The notes: generated by a model not told the origin, from the sequence alone. Positions 11,018-23,195 are shown, numbered from the stretch's first letter. The stretch: 64,000 bases of DNA from Artemia franciscana (GCF_032884065.1 NC_088867.1:53033929-53097928); one strand, 5' to 3'. Translations and numbers: made by a program.

Positions 11018-12904
11018 GTATGTCTCAAGAAGACTTTTTCCCTTAGAAAAAAGTATGATGAAACGTTCCTTAGAGACGGTCTCCAAATGCGATGTATTCT
11101 TAAAACCAATCCAATCAATGTTGCTCCTTAAAATGCGCCAATGCTTTGCTACATTGCCATAAAACCTAACGCTATCTGTACTGTTATTTCTAAAATTGGA
11201 ACATGTCCAAGCAAAGCCTAAATTAATTTGCCTTAAAATATAACACCCATTGATTGTTCGACAAATGTTTGATGATAGCACTAGAAAACGTACAACAACA
11301 AGGCAATCCATAACAAGTTAAAAAGTTGACACATATCTCGGATATTACCTCCTTTATATGAAACCTCCAAAATATTCCTCTGCCGAAATATGATATTTCG
11401 GCAGAGATCTCAGCTAAGGCGTGCTCAATGTAAAACGATGAAAAAGTAGATAAAAGCACACGGAATAAGGACAAGACTAAGCATTGGCAATGCATTCGCA
11501 TTCAATGACCAATCAAAACATAACCAAAACTGGTAGTTTATAATAAATTTATTTCCCTTGCCAAGCAGATTGAGACCTGGTGAGACATATTTATGAAGAT
11601 AATTGACCACTGCCTTCAAAAGCTCAACACCCTTTTTAAAACAAATCTTCAAATACTAAACATAATTCAACTTGTTTTCAATTTAGTCTACAACATATTA
11701 GCAAATGATGACATTTGATTAATGTTATATAGAATGTTATAATCTACACATAGCACAACTATGCATGAAACCTCAACTCTGTTTCTCAAACTGTGTCCTA
11801 AAGCCAATTTTTTGCATGGGAAACTACAAATACAGCTTTCATAAGTAGCCTAGTTTGAAAGCACGATGTTTTCTCTGTTTTTCAGAAAAACAAATGAAAA
11901 AAATAGAAACAGTACCAGGTCCGTCAAAACAGGTGACCAGTTTCTACTTTCTGTTCTGTTCTTTTGGGAAAACAGCTGTTTTTATAAAAAAAATCGCTGT
12001 TTTATCTTTTCGTTTATATTCCTCTTTTTTAAGATGTTGCACCCTGTCATCTATACTGGGTGACTTATACGCTGTAATTCCCAATCTTGCATAAAGAAAC
12101 CACCTTGAAATCATCCCAAATCCACTAATCCATCTTATTTTTAATTAACTACATGCGCATATAATACGGCCCTAACGGTACAAGCGATTCTAAAACCTAA
12201 AATTAGAGGACCTGGGCACGGGTCCAAGAACGATTTCGTTCTTGCCACCTCAAGATGTTGAACAACAGAGTTTAATATAAAAGGGACAAACTTTTCGTTC
12301 AAATACAAAAGCACAATAGCTTTGAATAAAATGGAAAACAAACTGAAGTTCAAACTTTGAACTTGTCGCTTAGAAAAATTCTTGTTTCGAGTGTTCCATC
12401 GGTTGTTCTTGGACATTGGATTGTTTGCACTATCCATGCTAAAATACGAATTTCTCTGGTTTCGGGGGGTGGGGACTGTATGCTTCTGGTTAAGGGTTTT
12501 CGACAATGGCGATTTCAATGATGTACTTTTTATTTACATCCAATGCCATTTTCGAGAGGTTTCGTTTTTTGGAAATAAGGGACATTTTTTGTGCAAAGAT
12601 TAATATTGAAGTTTAATAGAGGTAATAATTAACATTGCTGAATCAGCATCAAATAACTTTTTGAATAGAATTGTTTTTTCTAAAACATATTTTTATTTTT
12701 GGTTACCATAGGCCGAAATTTGCTCTTTACTAGATTGCAGCTACTGATACATCCATGGTGTTTAAAATTCGTTGAATACAAACACTGATCAATCACTGTA
12801 GCCAACTTTTCTAATGACTTGTATTAACAAGCCCTTTTCACTTCTTTGCAAACTGCCCAGCCCTACTTATTTTGTTCTAAGGTAACAGTAGCCTACTGCA
12901 GGCT
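11018..12904. other. Non-coding sequence, nothing recognised
   Basis: AT-rich sequence, possibly an intron of the candidate gene. Overlapping short open frames occur on both strands but none resembles a known protein or has splice support. Confidence 0.4.
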
Positions 12905-13985
12905 TACGTATATGACGGGGGTGGCCCCCTCCTCAATACATCGCTCTTAACGCTACATTTTTGTAGCATTGAAAAAAACTTCTTGTTGTTCTAATTAAAT
13001 GGCCCTCGTGTTTCAGGAGTCGTTCTTAGAGAATTGGGACAAAAAATAAAACTTCCCGGCTGAAAATTTTTTTCTTAGCACAGTTTCATTTAAAAAAGAC
13101 GAGTTCTGATGTTTTTCAAATCATGCCGGCCCCCTCCGTGGAAAATCTTTCCCGAGCCCCCCCCCCCCAAGTATAAGGTTGCTCCCGCAGGAAATTCCTC
13201 CTGGAGACTTTATCCCGCAGAAAACTCCTCCATGGAGAATTTCTCCCGTAGAACATCCCATACTACTGAAAAATCCCCTAGACAATTCCAACCCGGCGAA
13301 AATCTTCCCCAGACGATTCCCCTTACCATGTCAAATTGATTTGGTAAAAGAATTCTAGAAAATCCCCACAGTGTAAATTTTCCCTGGAAAGTCCACTCAC
13401 TGGAGACTTTTCTCTCCACGGAAAATTCTCACTTTGGATTCCCATCCCTCCCCCCGAAAAATGTCTGAATACTTCCCAATAACAAATACTATACGCATAA
13501 CAATGGAAAATTCCATTACTTACAGACCTTTTCCCAGGGGTTCTGGAGGGATTTCATCCCCACACGTATAGTTACTGGATCCCTCAACAATGCTGAACAA
13601 TAAAAAAAAAACAAGTAAACACACATCCTTGGTCTTTCTTCTGGCAGAAAATACAAAATTCCACATTTTTGGAGATGAGAGCTTTAAACCTTTAAAGTAG
13701 GTTCTCTGATACGCTCAATCTGATGCTGTAAATTTCATTAAGATTCCTTGACTTTTAAGTGGTGTTTCTCCCCTTTTTTGAAAATCAGGCAAATTTTTTC
13801 AGGCTTGTAGCTTTTGATTGGCAACACTAATTTCAATCAATCTCATATCTCGTATTTGGAATTAGCATAATAAGCCAATTTTTTTATGAATCTATTGATA
13901 TGAAAATTCCACATTTTAGAGTTTTGTTTACTATTGAGCCGCATAGCTCCTTGATTACAGGTCGTTACAATGAACACAAATCTTG
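12905..13985 (+). repeat. R1 repeat copy, forward, diverged
   Basis: It begins with the head-module words (GTATATGA, GGCCCCCTCCTCAATAC, TCGCTCTTAACGCTA). It includes C-rich short repeats of the TCCCGTGGA type and the CCACATTTTTGGAGAT segment, and ends with ACTATTGAGCC and a decayed terminal hairpin near 13960-13980. It is more diverged than the copies in MPG intron 1. Confidence 0.75.
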
Positions 13986-14210
13986 GCTACTGTTGGCTGA
14001 GAACGCAAGGATCACCAATCCTCGACCTTTATCTTACCCTGCTAAAATAGCTCAGCCCCCCCCCCAAAAAAAAAATATATAGGAATAAATACCATAGGAT
14101 ACTCTACACCTGATATTGCGACCACAGAGGCGTAGTTATTGAACCTTCCGGCTGGTTGCCCTCCAATGAAACTTGACTCTTAAATAGTTACTATTAACTT
14201 TCAATTTCAG

Positions 14211-14521
14211 TCGACGTTTCTACGACCTCCATAGAAAGTGGTTTTGGGAAAAGAAAAATAAATAACACATGGAAGATACCTCGTTCTCAGCTTGAATGTG
14301 TTTCTCATTATTTGTGGTTGAAAGCAAACTTTAGAATAAAAAACTGCTGTTACATACCTTCTAATGTTGGTGAAAATGTAAGGGATAGGAGAGAGAATAA
14401 TCTGATAGCAGCACCGGTGAGCAAATTGCAATTCACTTCAAACAAACAGTTAAGTTTGAGTAAGTTTAAGATGAGCAATGATCTAACAGTAGTAGCTAAA
14501 ACTAAAACTGTGGCGGTTTAG
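14211..14521 (+). CDS. Possible terminal exon of an unrecognised gene
   Basis: After a good acceptor (pyrimidine-rich, ending TTTCAG) there is an open frame of about 103 codons to a TAG at 14519-14521, reading DVSTTSIESGFGKRKINNTW and later SQLECVSHYLWLKANFRIKN. It needs two bases to complete its first codon, which fits the one-base overhang of the exon at 10906-11017. An open frame of this length is not significant by itself in AT-rich DNA, so the call rests on splice phase and composition. No family was recognised and no AATAAA is evident just downstream. It is convergent with NHP2, whose 3' end is about 400 bp away. Confidence 0.3.
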
Positions 14522-14916
14522 ATTTGATCGTTAAGGCTTCCCACTGAAAAAATCTCAACATCAGCGAAAAGTTAAGAATGAGCTGAATCCAAAACAGATC
14601 CAAATTTGTATACAGCCACAATAATCAAACAAAGTATGGAGAGTGAATCACACGTCCAAACAGTTTTGATACTTAGGACGGGCACCAGTAAAATTTTGCG
14701 GAAAACGTTTCCTTTGTAAGTAACCCCCTTCCTGTAGGTACCACCCTGTCCGTGGGCCGGTATGAGTGATGTATCTTCGAAATTGTAGAAGACAATCTTC
14801 AATGTTTTTAATTTCGATTAGATTTTGTTTGATCCATCTTGTGAGTTCTTCGTACTCCTAGCAATACCGTCAAAAGGAACATGAATCATTCTCAATTAAT
14901 AAGAAAATCGAATGAT

Positions 14917-14922
14917 TTTATT
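14917..14922 (-). terminator. NHP2: Polyadenylation signal of NHP2
   Basis: AATAAA on the minus strand, 17 nt after the NHP2 stop codon. This gives an unusually short 3' UTR. T-rich sequence lies nearby, but no other hexamer lies closer. Confidence 0.7.
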
Positions 14923-14939
14923 AAAACAAAATGTAAAAA

Positions 14940-15171
14940 TTAAGCTGGAATAGGTAATTTCTTAACCTCCTCTACGACCTCATCATACAAGTCTTTGTAT
15001 TCTTCATGGGGTCGTATCAATACCATAAGTGAGCCTCTCTTGACTCCCATAGCTGTGCCTATGTCCTGTCGTGAGGGAGTATAAGTGTATGGCAATCCTT
15101 TGTCCTCACATACCCCTGGCATATGGCACATAATATCAATGGGCGTCACATCCCCAGCAAACACAACCATT
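14940..15171 (-). CDS. NHP2: H/ACA ribonucleoprotein subunit NHP2, exon 3 (C-terminal)
   Basis: This terminal exon encodes the core of the L7Ae/NHP2 RNA-binding domain: [20 protein letters not shown], then [20 protein letters not shown] and [20 protein letters not shown], ending KKLPIPA and [21 protein letters not shown] and the TPS..DIG stretch are diagnostic of NHP2. NHP2 binds H/ACA guide RNAs with dyskerin, NOP10 and GAR1 in nucleoli and Cajal bodies, where the complex pseudouridylates rRNA and snRNA. The acceptor is TTTTTCAG. The exon's first base completes a Gly codon begun in exon 2. The full protein joined from three exons is 149 residues, close to the human length of about 153. Confidence 0.97.
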
Positions 15172-15423
15172 CTGAAAAAGAAATATAGGTCTAGTAAATG
15201 TCAATTGGTCTAAGTGGAGAGTATGTTGACAAAGGCCCGCTTTCATTTGGTGCCTTGGAGAGAAACTGAGAATGAAACCAACCAATGAAGCAGAGAAAAA
15301 AAAATCTGTTTCTTCAATACCGCATAACGTGCTTATTTGGTGTTTTGTTTTTTATTTTGTAAATAAAAGATTTGTTTCATTTTTTCCCTTTTACTAATAC
15401 ATGAGTTAAAAAGTTAAAACACA

Positions 15424-16096
15424 TAATGCTTTTTATCTTAAGTTATAATCTAACGTAAGGTATGGATTTGGATAAAAAAAAGACAAGTGTAATCATAGTA
15501 AATGCAACAGTGAATCCACATGATAATATATATACACATATCGAAAAACGCTTTTCATTTACTGTAAGTAATTTCAGGTCTGTAATTTCCCATTGCAAAA
15601 AAAAAAAAAAAATCAGAACTTTAATACAAAACAAAAAGACGAATTTTGGAATTTAAGGGAGGTTGAGTGGAATAGAAAAACAAAATGCAAGCATAGAAGT
15701 CGCAAGTTAAATTTCAGAAACAAGAACAGAACTTTCAAACACACACAAAAAAAAAAAAAAAAACAATGCTTTTTATCTTAAGTTATAATCTAACGTAAGG
15801 CATGGATTTGGGTAAAAAAAAAAAGACAAATGTAATCATAGTAAATGTAACAGTGAATCCACATGATAATATATATACATATATCGAAAAACACTTTTCA
15901 TTTACTGTAAGTAATTTCATATCTGTAATTTCCCATTGCAAAAAAAAATCAGAACTTTAATACACAACAAAAAGACGAATTTTGGAATTTAAGGGAGGTT
16001 GAGTGGAATAGAACAACAAAATACAAGCATAGAAGTCGCAAGTTAAATTTCAGAAACAAGAACAGAACTTTCAAACACACACACACACACAAAAAC
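15424..16096 (-). repeat. Tandem duplication, two ~335-bp units in NHP2 intron 2
   Basis: Units at about 15424-15764 and 15765-16096 both start AATGCTTTTTATCTTAAG and run collinearly through GGATTTGG, CACATGATAATATATATA and TTTCATTTACTGTAAGTAAT to CAGAACTTTCAAACACACAC. They differ mainly in A-run length and a few substitutions, so the duplication is recent. It may contain a short non-coding element, but no terminal repeats were seen. Confidence 0.9.
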
Positions 16097-16858
16097 CTAT
16101 GGGACAGTTAAAGAATCGAGAATAAGCTATTGATATAAAATATACCAGGTGACAGAATGAAAATCTAAAAAAATAATACGAACAGATAAAAATAAGCATT
16201 TTAAATTAGTTCTTTGAGTAAAAGTTGGAACAATATTTTTTAAATGTAACGATACAACAAAAAAAAAAACGATTTTTTTTCTTAGCATTTCTTTTGTGAG
16301 AATACTTTATACAGAGTCCTACTAGATATTAAAAAATATATCCCCCCTAAATTTTCGCGAATTAATGCCACCACTTAAATGGTGGTCCCTTCAAACGTAA
16401 TTGAATGACTTTTAGACCATTTCAGTGAGAATCCAAAATAAAAACTATCTTGTGATGCTTGAAGACTCAAAATACTTTGCAAAAGGACATTAAATACCCA
16501 CAAGATTATATCTCATATATGTAAGTTGCTGTGGGAAAAAAATTACCAAGGAAATAAAATCACATAAATTTCAGCAAGATGAATGCGTCTACTTAACCTG
16601 AGACAGTTGTTCTGCACCTGGCTTAGTTTTGGCCACGTAAAACTTTGTTATCATTTGGTTTGGGAGTATGTTTCCCTCTCTTGAGATATTCTTGAAGGAA
16701 GGGAGAGTCCTTCAGATCAATCTTCAGGGGTGAGCCTCCCTCTTTATTAGAAACAGTGCATATAGCATGCACAAAGATGCCTTTTGATACTCTGTCCAAC
16801 AAGATAGATGCAAGAGAAAGAAATTTTGAACTCTTAGAGGTTGAAAATAAATACTTAC

Positions 16859-16931
16859 CCTGTTTCACCTTTTCGAATCCTTCCTTGGACATCCTTAAGA
16901 CCATTCCTGAGATAGGTTTTTTGTTTTGAAG
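16859..16931 (-). CDS. NHP2: NHP2 exon 2
   Basis: A 73-nt exon. Two bases complete an Ala codon, then SKQKTYLRNGLKDVQGRIRK and GET are encoded, and two bases (GG) remain for exon 3. YLRNGLKDVQ..IRKGE is the NHP2/L7Ae helix that packs against the RNA K-turn. The borders are TTTTTAG on the acceptor side and GG|GTAAGT on the donor side. The longer open frame through this interval on the same strand is in a different frame and is not the protein. Confidence 0.95.
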
Positions 16932-17636
16932 CTAAAAATAGATATAAATACTACAATTCTTATACATCCTCAAACATATCAAAATAATAATTGATCAAAG
17001 TCTCATAATTTCCCCTCTTAGGCTTAAATAATTCAGATATCTATCAAACATATACCAAATTTTTTTATATGTAGCCTAGACAGGGAGGGGGGGGGGGTTG
17101 GTAGTAATCTAAAAATAATCACAGCATAGTAAGAACAAAATTGAGGGAAATGTTTTCTTTATCTTTTAGAATATCAGGGGTCTCCAAACTATAGCCCGCA
17201 GGCCACATCCGGCCCGCCACATAATTTCATCCGCCCCGCCAAACAAATCCCCGTGTGGTGGCCATGAAAAAAAAAATATCGTACGACTGGCATCGCAGAA
17301 TTATTCAAAGCTGGGGCTGTTGGCGCTCAGGCGGCTCAGCCCGAGTCAGTTTCCCTCTCTCGACTGCGTGAATCACAGATACTAGTACTGGTAGGTATGT
17401 GTTGTGCATTACAAAGAATCAGTTGTGTATAACTGTATATTGTAGGGATGGAGGGCGAGTGGGGCTTCGTTGTATTCTGTGCAGTTATGTGAGATAGAGC
17501 GTGGGGGTGAGTGAACTGAGGTGTTGATAGGGTTTGATCACTGATGACGTGTTGCGGGCAGTGTTGTCATCGGCTGCGTGGTGTGTGGTTAGGGTGCTTT
17601 CGCACTTCGAGCAGAGCCAAGCGGAATGGAGCTCAG

Positions 17637-17880
17637 TGGCGCGGTTGGGCATTCATATTTTTTTTATTTTTTTTTTTAGAGAGAAAGATGGGTTTATTAA
17701 TATAAATAACAAAACAAAACAAGTAAATGGCCCGAAGCAAAGCTTGTTTGGGCTTACAACCCCAATACACATACAAATAAAAACAATACGAAAAAGAAGA
17801 AAAAAATAAAAAGAAAAGGAAAGGAAAAGAAAAAAGAAAAGAAAAAGAAAAAATGTAAGCAGAGTAAGCAGTAAGCACAT
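17637..17880. repeat. Poly-T and poly-A/GA low-complexity tracts in the hAT element
   Basis: A T-rich run at about 17657-17678 and a long A/G-rich run at 17780-17852. These give open frames of Lys or Phe only, which are not coding. Confidence 0.7.
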
Positions 17881-18165
17881 GTAAGTAGAGCGGCGGCCTT
17901 CACAAGGAACCATTCGCTATGGAGGATTTCGTGTGCTTTTTAACACCACATACAAGCTGTTTTTCCTGTAGAAATTATTTTATTTATTTTACCCTTACGG
18001 TGTCAGATATAGAAAATACAAAGAAAAAAAGTAGACAGTGAGTGTCGTCAGTTCAATGACGAATAGAAAATAAAGTACTTTTTTGTGAAAGCAAATGATA
18101 AAGATTATGCCTCATATGTAGAGACAGTGTTGCCGTTCTGAAGGAATACAATAACCGTCGGCACT

Positions 18166-19773
18166 ATGAATCTAAACATGGCTCAAGTTATTCTCACATC
18201 CCAGGAGCAGAACGCCCTAAAAAGTTTGAATCATTTCAGCACAGTCTGCATTCTCAACAAGCTGTTTTCGGTAAGAAAAAATCTGAAAATGAAACTTCAA
18301 CTAGAGCCAGTTACAAAATTGCCTATGTGTTGGCTAAAAAAGGAAAACCTTTCACTGATGGTAGTATCATAAAAGAGTGTATAGCGGAATCAGCAGGAGA
18401 GGTATGTCCAGAAAAAGTTAACCTCTTCAAAATGATAAGTCTTGGGTCAAATACTGTTGCTTGTAGAATTGAAGATTTAGGAGGCGACATAATTCGGCAA
18501 ATAAAGGAAAAAACAAAAAGCTTTTGCTGGTATTCTCTTGCTTTGGATAAATCAACTGATGTGTGTGATACCTCTCAGCTCTTTGTATTCATTCGTGGCG
18601 TTGATAGTGAATTTAAAGTGACCCAAGAATTAGCATCACTTCACAGCATGCACAGCACAACAACTGGAAAAGATATTTTCAATGAAGTAAGTAAAACTAT
18701 AACAGAATATAACCTGGAATGGAAACAAGTGCAGTGTCAGACAATTGATGGAGGAAAGAATATGTCTGGGACAAAACGGGGTTTGGTTGGGCAAATTACA
18801 ACTGCTTGCGAGGTTGTAGGATTCTCAAAACCCATTTTTCGACATGCCTTATCCATCAACAAGCATTGTGCCTAAAATATGTTGATATGTCTTGTGTCAT
18901 GAAACCTATTGTTTCTGTGGTTAATTTCATTAGATCTCATGCACTCAAACATCGCCAGTTTCGTGATTTCTTGAAAGAAATTAATTCGGAGTTTGTTGAC
19001 TTGCCTTATTATACAGCAGTTAGATGGCTTAGTTGTGGAAAGATTTTGCTGCATTTCTTTGAGCTCAGATCACAAATTGATTTATTTTTCACAGAGAAAA
19101 ATAAACCTCAGCCATTATTATCAGATTGTGAATGTACTTGGAAATTGGCATTTTTTGCAGATTTGACAGGTCATATGAATCACTTGAATCTGAAATTGCA
19201 AGGCAAAACAAATTTGATCAGTGACTACTTTGTTCATGTCAAGGCATTCAGAGCATAACTTGCGCTACTTGAAGGTCAGATGAAAGTTAAGAATTTTGCT
19301 CATTTTCCATGTTGTGAAAAATTTCATGCAGAAAGTAAAGTTGAGTTTCCTTCTTCATTTGCAAATGAAATAATTTCAGATTTGAAAAAGCATTTTCAGG
19401 AGCGATTTGCTGACCTTGATGCTAAAGAAAATGAAATCAGGCTCTTTCATAATCCATTTGACTGCAATGCTGAAAATCTTCCAACTCTATTTCAAATGGA
19501 AATTATTGATCTCCAGGCAGATGACAGACTGAAATATAAGTAAGAGAAGGAAATCTGATTGAGTTTTATAAATGTCTGCAGCCAGATCAGTTTCCAAATT
19601 TGATAAAGTTTGCTTGCAGTTTTGTGTCCATTTTTGGTACAACATACTTGGGTGAACAAACATTTTCCAAAATGAAGTATGTGAAATCTAACAATCGAGC
19701 AAATTTGTCTGATGATCATTTGAAGTCTATTCTTACAATTGGCTCATCTAATCTGGAACCTGATTTTAATTAA
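18166..19773 (+). pseudogene. hAT transposase (ZBED/GTF2IRD2-like), frameshifted
   Basis: Reading frames at 18166-18372, 18327-18875, about 18873-19258, 19280-19543 and 19645-19773 join into one hAT transposase. Landmarks: SFCWYSLALDKSTDVCDTSQ, the first catalytic Asp region; YYTAVRWLSCGKIL, the family's TRW-type motif; and a C-terminal hATC dimerisation segment, YLGEQTFSKMKYVKSNNRAN, at 19645 ending in a clean TAA at 19771-19773. Charlie-group elements, including the domesticated GTF2IRD2 gene, carry this protein type. Any N-terminal BED finger is not visible. Frameshifts near 18327, 18870 and 19545 and a stop at 19258 rule out an active product. Confidence 0.92.
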
Positions 19774-20032
19774 ATTTTAAAGTCAAAACGACAGTATCAT
19801 TCGTCACACTAATTTTGTTGCATAAAACTAAAGGCAGGAGTCTATTTAGTTTGCCCTGATTTTTTCCAACAAGATATGTTTTAATTTTTTTGCATTTATA
19901 CTCTAGTATTTGGGGAAATTAAATTACTGGCACTGATTTGTTTTTTTTTCTCTCATTTTTTATCCCTTCGGCCCGCATAAATATGGGAAATATATAAAAT
20001 GGCCCTTACATTGAAAAGTTTGGAGACCCCTG

Positions 20033-22625
20033 TTTTAGATTAAGCTATTCAGAAGTTATTCTTTACTCTTTTTTTTTAATATCATATGATGGTATACTAA
20101 GGAATATGCAGGGAGCTCTGTTGAGCCTTGCCACTTAAAATGTCTAAATTTATCTGATTTCCTTCTATAGTTTCCCCTTTAATTTGTCGCTTTTCTTGGA
20201 TTTTAACGAATCGTCCCTCTCCCCAAAATAAATTATATGTATATGTGTATGGTGTAATATTTGCGGTTCGCCAAAGCATAATTCAACATCTATTTCAAAG
20301 TAGCTACAGAAAAAAGAATCAGGGACTTGACATCAAGCACTACAAATTGTATAATCAGTTAGTTAGTCAAAAACTTGCAGGTTCAAATCATAAGTCAGTT
20401 TTAAATTCAAATATAAATAATGAATTAGACAGTTTGTTTTGAAAAACATATACAATCATGCGTTTTTTTATTATTTAAACTAGTAATATTTTATTTTGCA
20501 GGCACGAAAAAACATGCACAGCATTCCATTCCCTATTCAACACCCTTTCTAAATATAATAATTGCTTGCCTATATATAGCCCTAGACTATATGTACATGT
20601 TAGCTGTTTTTTTGTTTTTGCTTTAAAAAAAATTGCATTGAGAAATAAATACTTAGATGAGAAATAAATACAAAGAATAATGCAAGCTAAATAAAAACAT
20701 GGGTCAGTCTATATTCTGGCATTAAGTGTGGGGAGAAGGGGTGGGAAAAACAATGTCATGATTGTTAATATTATATTTGGAAAGAATATTGAATAGGGAA
20801 CAAAATTTAAAATACTAGACAAGGGTGTTTATTACCTAATAAAGTACAGTAGTTGAGCAAGGAGAATTAACTTTAAGGGATGTATCCATAGTTTAAACTA
20901 TACTCTGGGCACAATTATTGGTCTTAGATTTGGTAAAAATCCCTTAATTTTTTTTTGGTGAACTTTTACTTCAAGTTTTGAAAACACAGTTCTGTTGATT
21001 TGAACAGAAATTTAAAGCCATATAGGGATTTTGTTTTTTACAAACATTTTTACAATTTTTTAAATCTTATATAATTTAACTTAGCAAAGGTATGAGGCTC
21101 AAAATACTTTATTTGGGCCTTGTTTGGGGTACATACTGATTTCTGAAAATTTTCCTTGAAAACTAACACAAAATTGGTCCTAGGTCATCGAAGGTCAATG
21201 CCCTGTGGAGGGGAAAGGAGTAGAATACGTTATTCTCTACTTCCAGGCCAATAACTATACTCCAAATCCATTCCTGAAAGTTACATTTACCTGGTTGAAG
21301 TAGGCCTATTTTTTAAGATAGCAAAACCAACCTCAAGAATTTACTAAAATAGGGAAGGACTAGAGATAGGAATGAGAAATGTCTTCTCAGGGCAAAATTT
21401 TGCCTCAGAATTCATTCCTGATTTTTTTTTTTTCTTAACTCGACTGCTTTCAAAGAGAGCAAAAAGTCCTTGATTTGAAATTTTAACCAAAAAAAAAGTT
21501 TTAAGACTAGAATTACTGAGTTTGGAATCAAAATCCAATGGTATAGACACCTATTTCTCTTTTAGCTATCAAATTTATAACCTTACAAAAATCTACTAAA
21601 ATATGTGTCATTTTGGGGTTGATATTACTCACAGGACAGAAATCAAACAGAAGAAAAGAAATATGCAATTTAATCTCTCATTCAATGCTCTTTTCTAATA
21701 TAATAAATACTGCTGTCACAATTGTATTTCATCCCCCCCCCCTTATTGGGGCCAGGCACAGGCTTAGGTGACATAAAATTTTGCTGATATTGCTATTTAT
21801 TTTTCAAATTGGCTATATTTGGCATTATAAACGACCTAATGATGAGGTATAAGCACAAAATAATGACAGCAGCACAAAAATCAGACAAAGTAATTCAGCT
21901 ATTTTATATAGCCCAGGGCTCTGTCTGGCACCATTAATGACTGGAACTGGAAGGACTGGAATGCAGTTACAACATCAGTGGTTACTAAAGGCCTATTTTT
22001 GGTGTTTGGAAAGAACACTGAATAGGGAATCAAGTACTGCATTTCTTTTTTTCTCTATCTGATTCTGTCAGACAAGTTAATTTTTTCAATTTGGATTGAT
22101 ATTAGAGGATATAGTATTGATGAAAGTCAGGTAATGAAAAATTGTGATTCTGGTACTTGAAATGCTATTGTATAATTATTTAGTTGCTTTAAAGTAGATG
22201 TCATAGTGATCTAGAATTACAAACACCAAAAACAAGGTTCAAACGAAATCTGCTTGAAACTAGAACAAATTTATAAAAACTATCAAAAACAAATGCAAAC
22301 ATAACAGAAAACCAATAGAGTCTGCTTGAAACTGCAATAAATCAATACAAAATATAAAACATTGAGCAGTGATTTTAAAAACAGATTTAAAATTTTTGGC
22401 CTAGATTTGTAACTGATTATAAAACTTTTCGTCTGAAAACAATCACTATGACCATGTTTTGTGAAAATAAAAATATTTTTACATTTACTTTGTTCAAAAA
22501 GTTAGTCTTCACAAAAGAGCCGAAATCTAATCTTTTTCTTTAAGACTGTCTGCCACCATAAAGGACCATTTTATCTTTTAATACTTTGTATACTTTATGT
22601 TTATATACTTATAATACTTTATATA
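20033..22625. other. NHP2 intron 1, mostly featureless
   Basis: AT-rich intronic sequence. The stretch 21060-21360 resembles 29190-29510 (see the separate repeat entry). No exon was supported on either strand. Confidence 0.45.
21060..21360 (+). repeat. Dispersed repeat R3, copy 1
   Basis: It shares collinear words with 29190-29510, for example AGGTCAATGCCCTGTGGAGGG against AGCTCAGTGCCCTTTAGAGGG, and CATTCCTGAAAGTTACATT against CATCCCTGAAAGTTTCATT, followed by AAGAT.GCAAA. Both copies lie in NHP2 intron 1. Element type unknown. Confidence 0.5.
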
Positions 22626-22629
22626 CTTT

Positions 22630-23040
22630 GCTCACTATAAACTTTATTAGTTTGCATGGCCAAACTACTTGGAATTGATTGGGTGGTCTTGCTGCAACTT
22701 CTGTATCTTTGACAAGAGATCTAAATAAATGACAGAAAGCTAAAATCCACCACCTACTTTCCAAGAAATATTAGAGAAACCATCTAAATCCTCCGTTTTT
22801 GAGCAGGAGATAGAGATATTCAGAGCTAGTGGAATTAAACCATTACAAAGCATGTTGTCTTTTTAATTGAACAGAGCAGATTTTTTTTTAAGTTCAGGAA
22901 AAGCCAGTCCCTAATACTTTTCTAGTATACCTGCTCGAAAAACAAAAAAAAATAAGCTCAAAAGAAATATCATTCAATAAATTGACAGCCTTGGAAGTTT
23001 CCTGTTGTGCAAACTGCCATGATTAAAATCTTTGCTGACA
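22630..23040 (+). repeat. Dispersed repeat R2, copy 1
   Basis: Collinear with 40875-41260 in MPG intron 2. Shared words include GGCCAAACTACTTGGAATT/GGCCAAATTATTTAGAATT, AGATCTAAATAAATGACAGAA/AGATCTGAATAAACAACAGAA, CTACTTTCC.AGAAAT and GGAAGTT.CCTGT. The identity looks moderate. No terminal repeats or coding sequence were seen. Confidence 0.65.
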
Positions 23041-23195
23041 CAAGATTCATATTATTAATGTTGTATGCACATTGAACAGACTGCATTTTGCTTAACAATT
23101 AATAAGAGATTATAAGTTTTCTTTGTTTTAAACTAGCCTTTCATTAGGTTTTCCAGCTTTTGACAGATTTAAGATTCTTAAATGTGTCAAAAGAC

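Larger units (their letters stand above)
17175..20032 (+). mobile_element. hAT-superfamily DNA transposon, 2.86 kb, decayed
   Basis: The element is bounded by perfect 16-bp inverted repeats, CAGGGGTCTCCAAACT at 17175-17190 and its complement at 20017-20032. The next bases on both sides are rich in GGCCCGC. It encodes a hAT transposase in the + direction, opposite to the host gene. The flanks show TTTTAGAA on the left (3 bp before the end) and TTTTAGAT on the right; this may be a decayed 8-bp target duplication, but the offset makes that uncertain. The insertion sits in NHP2 intron 1, about 240 bp upstream of exon 2 in gene direction. Confidence 0.93.

Noticed and set aside
12141-12518. A 125-codon minus-strand open frame.
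   Set aside because: The composition is that of random AT-rich DNA; no domain, splice site pair or homologous motif was seen.
16623-16904. A 93-codon minus-strand open frame starting MVLRMSKEGF.
   Set aside because: It overlaps NHP2 exon 2, but the protein-coding frame of that exon is different; past the donor at 16857-16858 the sequence is intronic. It is a shadow.
17633-17913. Phe/Leu-rich and Lys-rich open frames on both strands.
   Set aside because: They arise from poly-A/G and poly-T tracts inside the hAT element.
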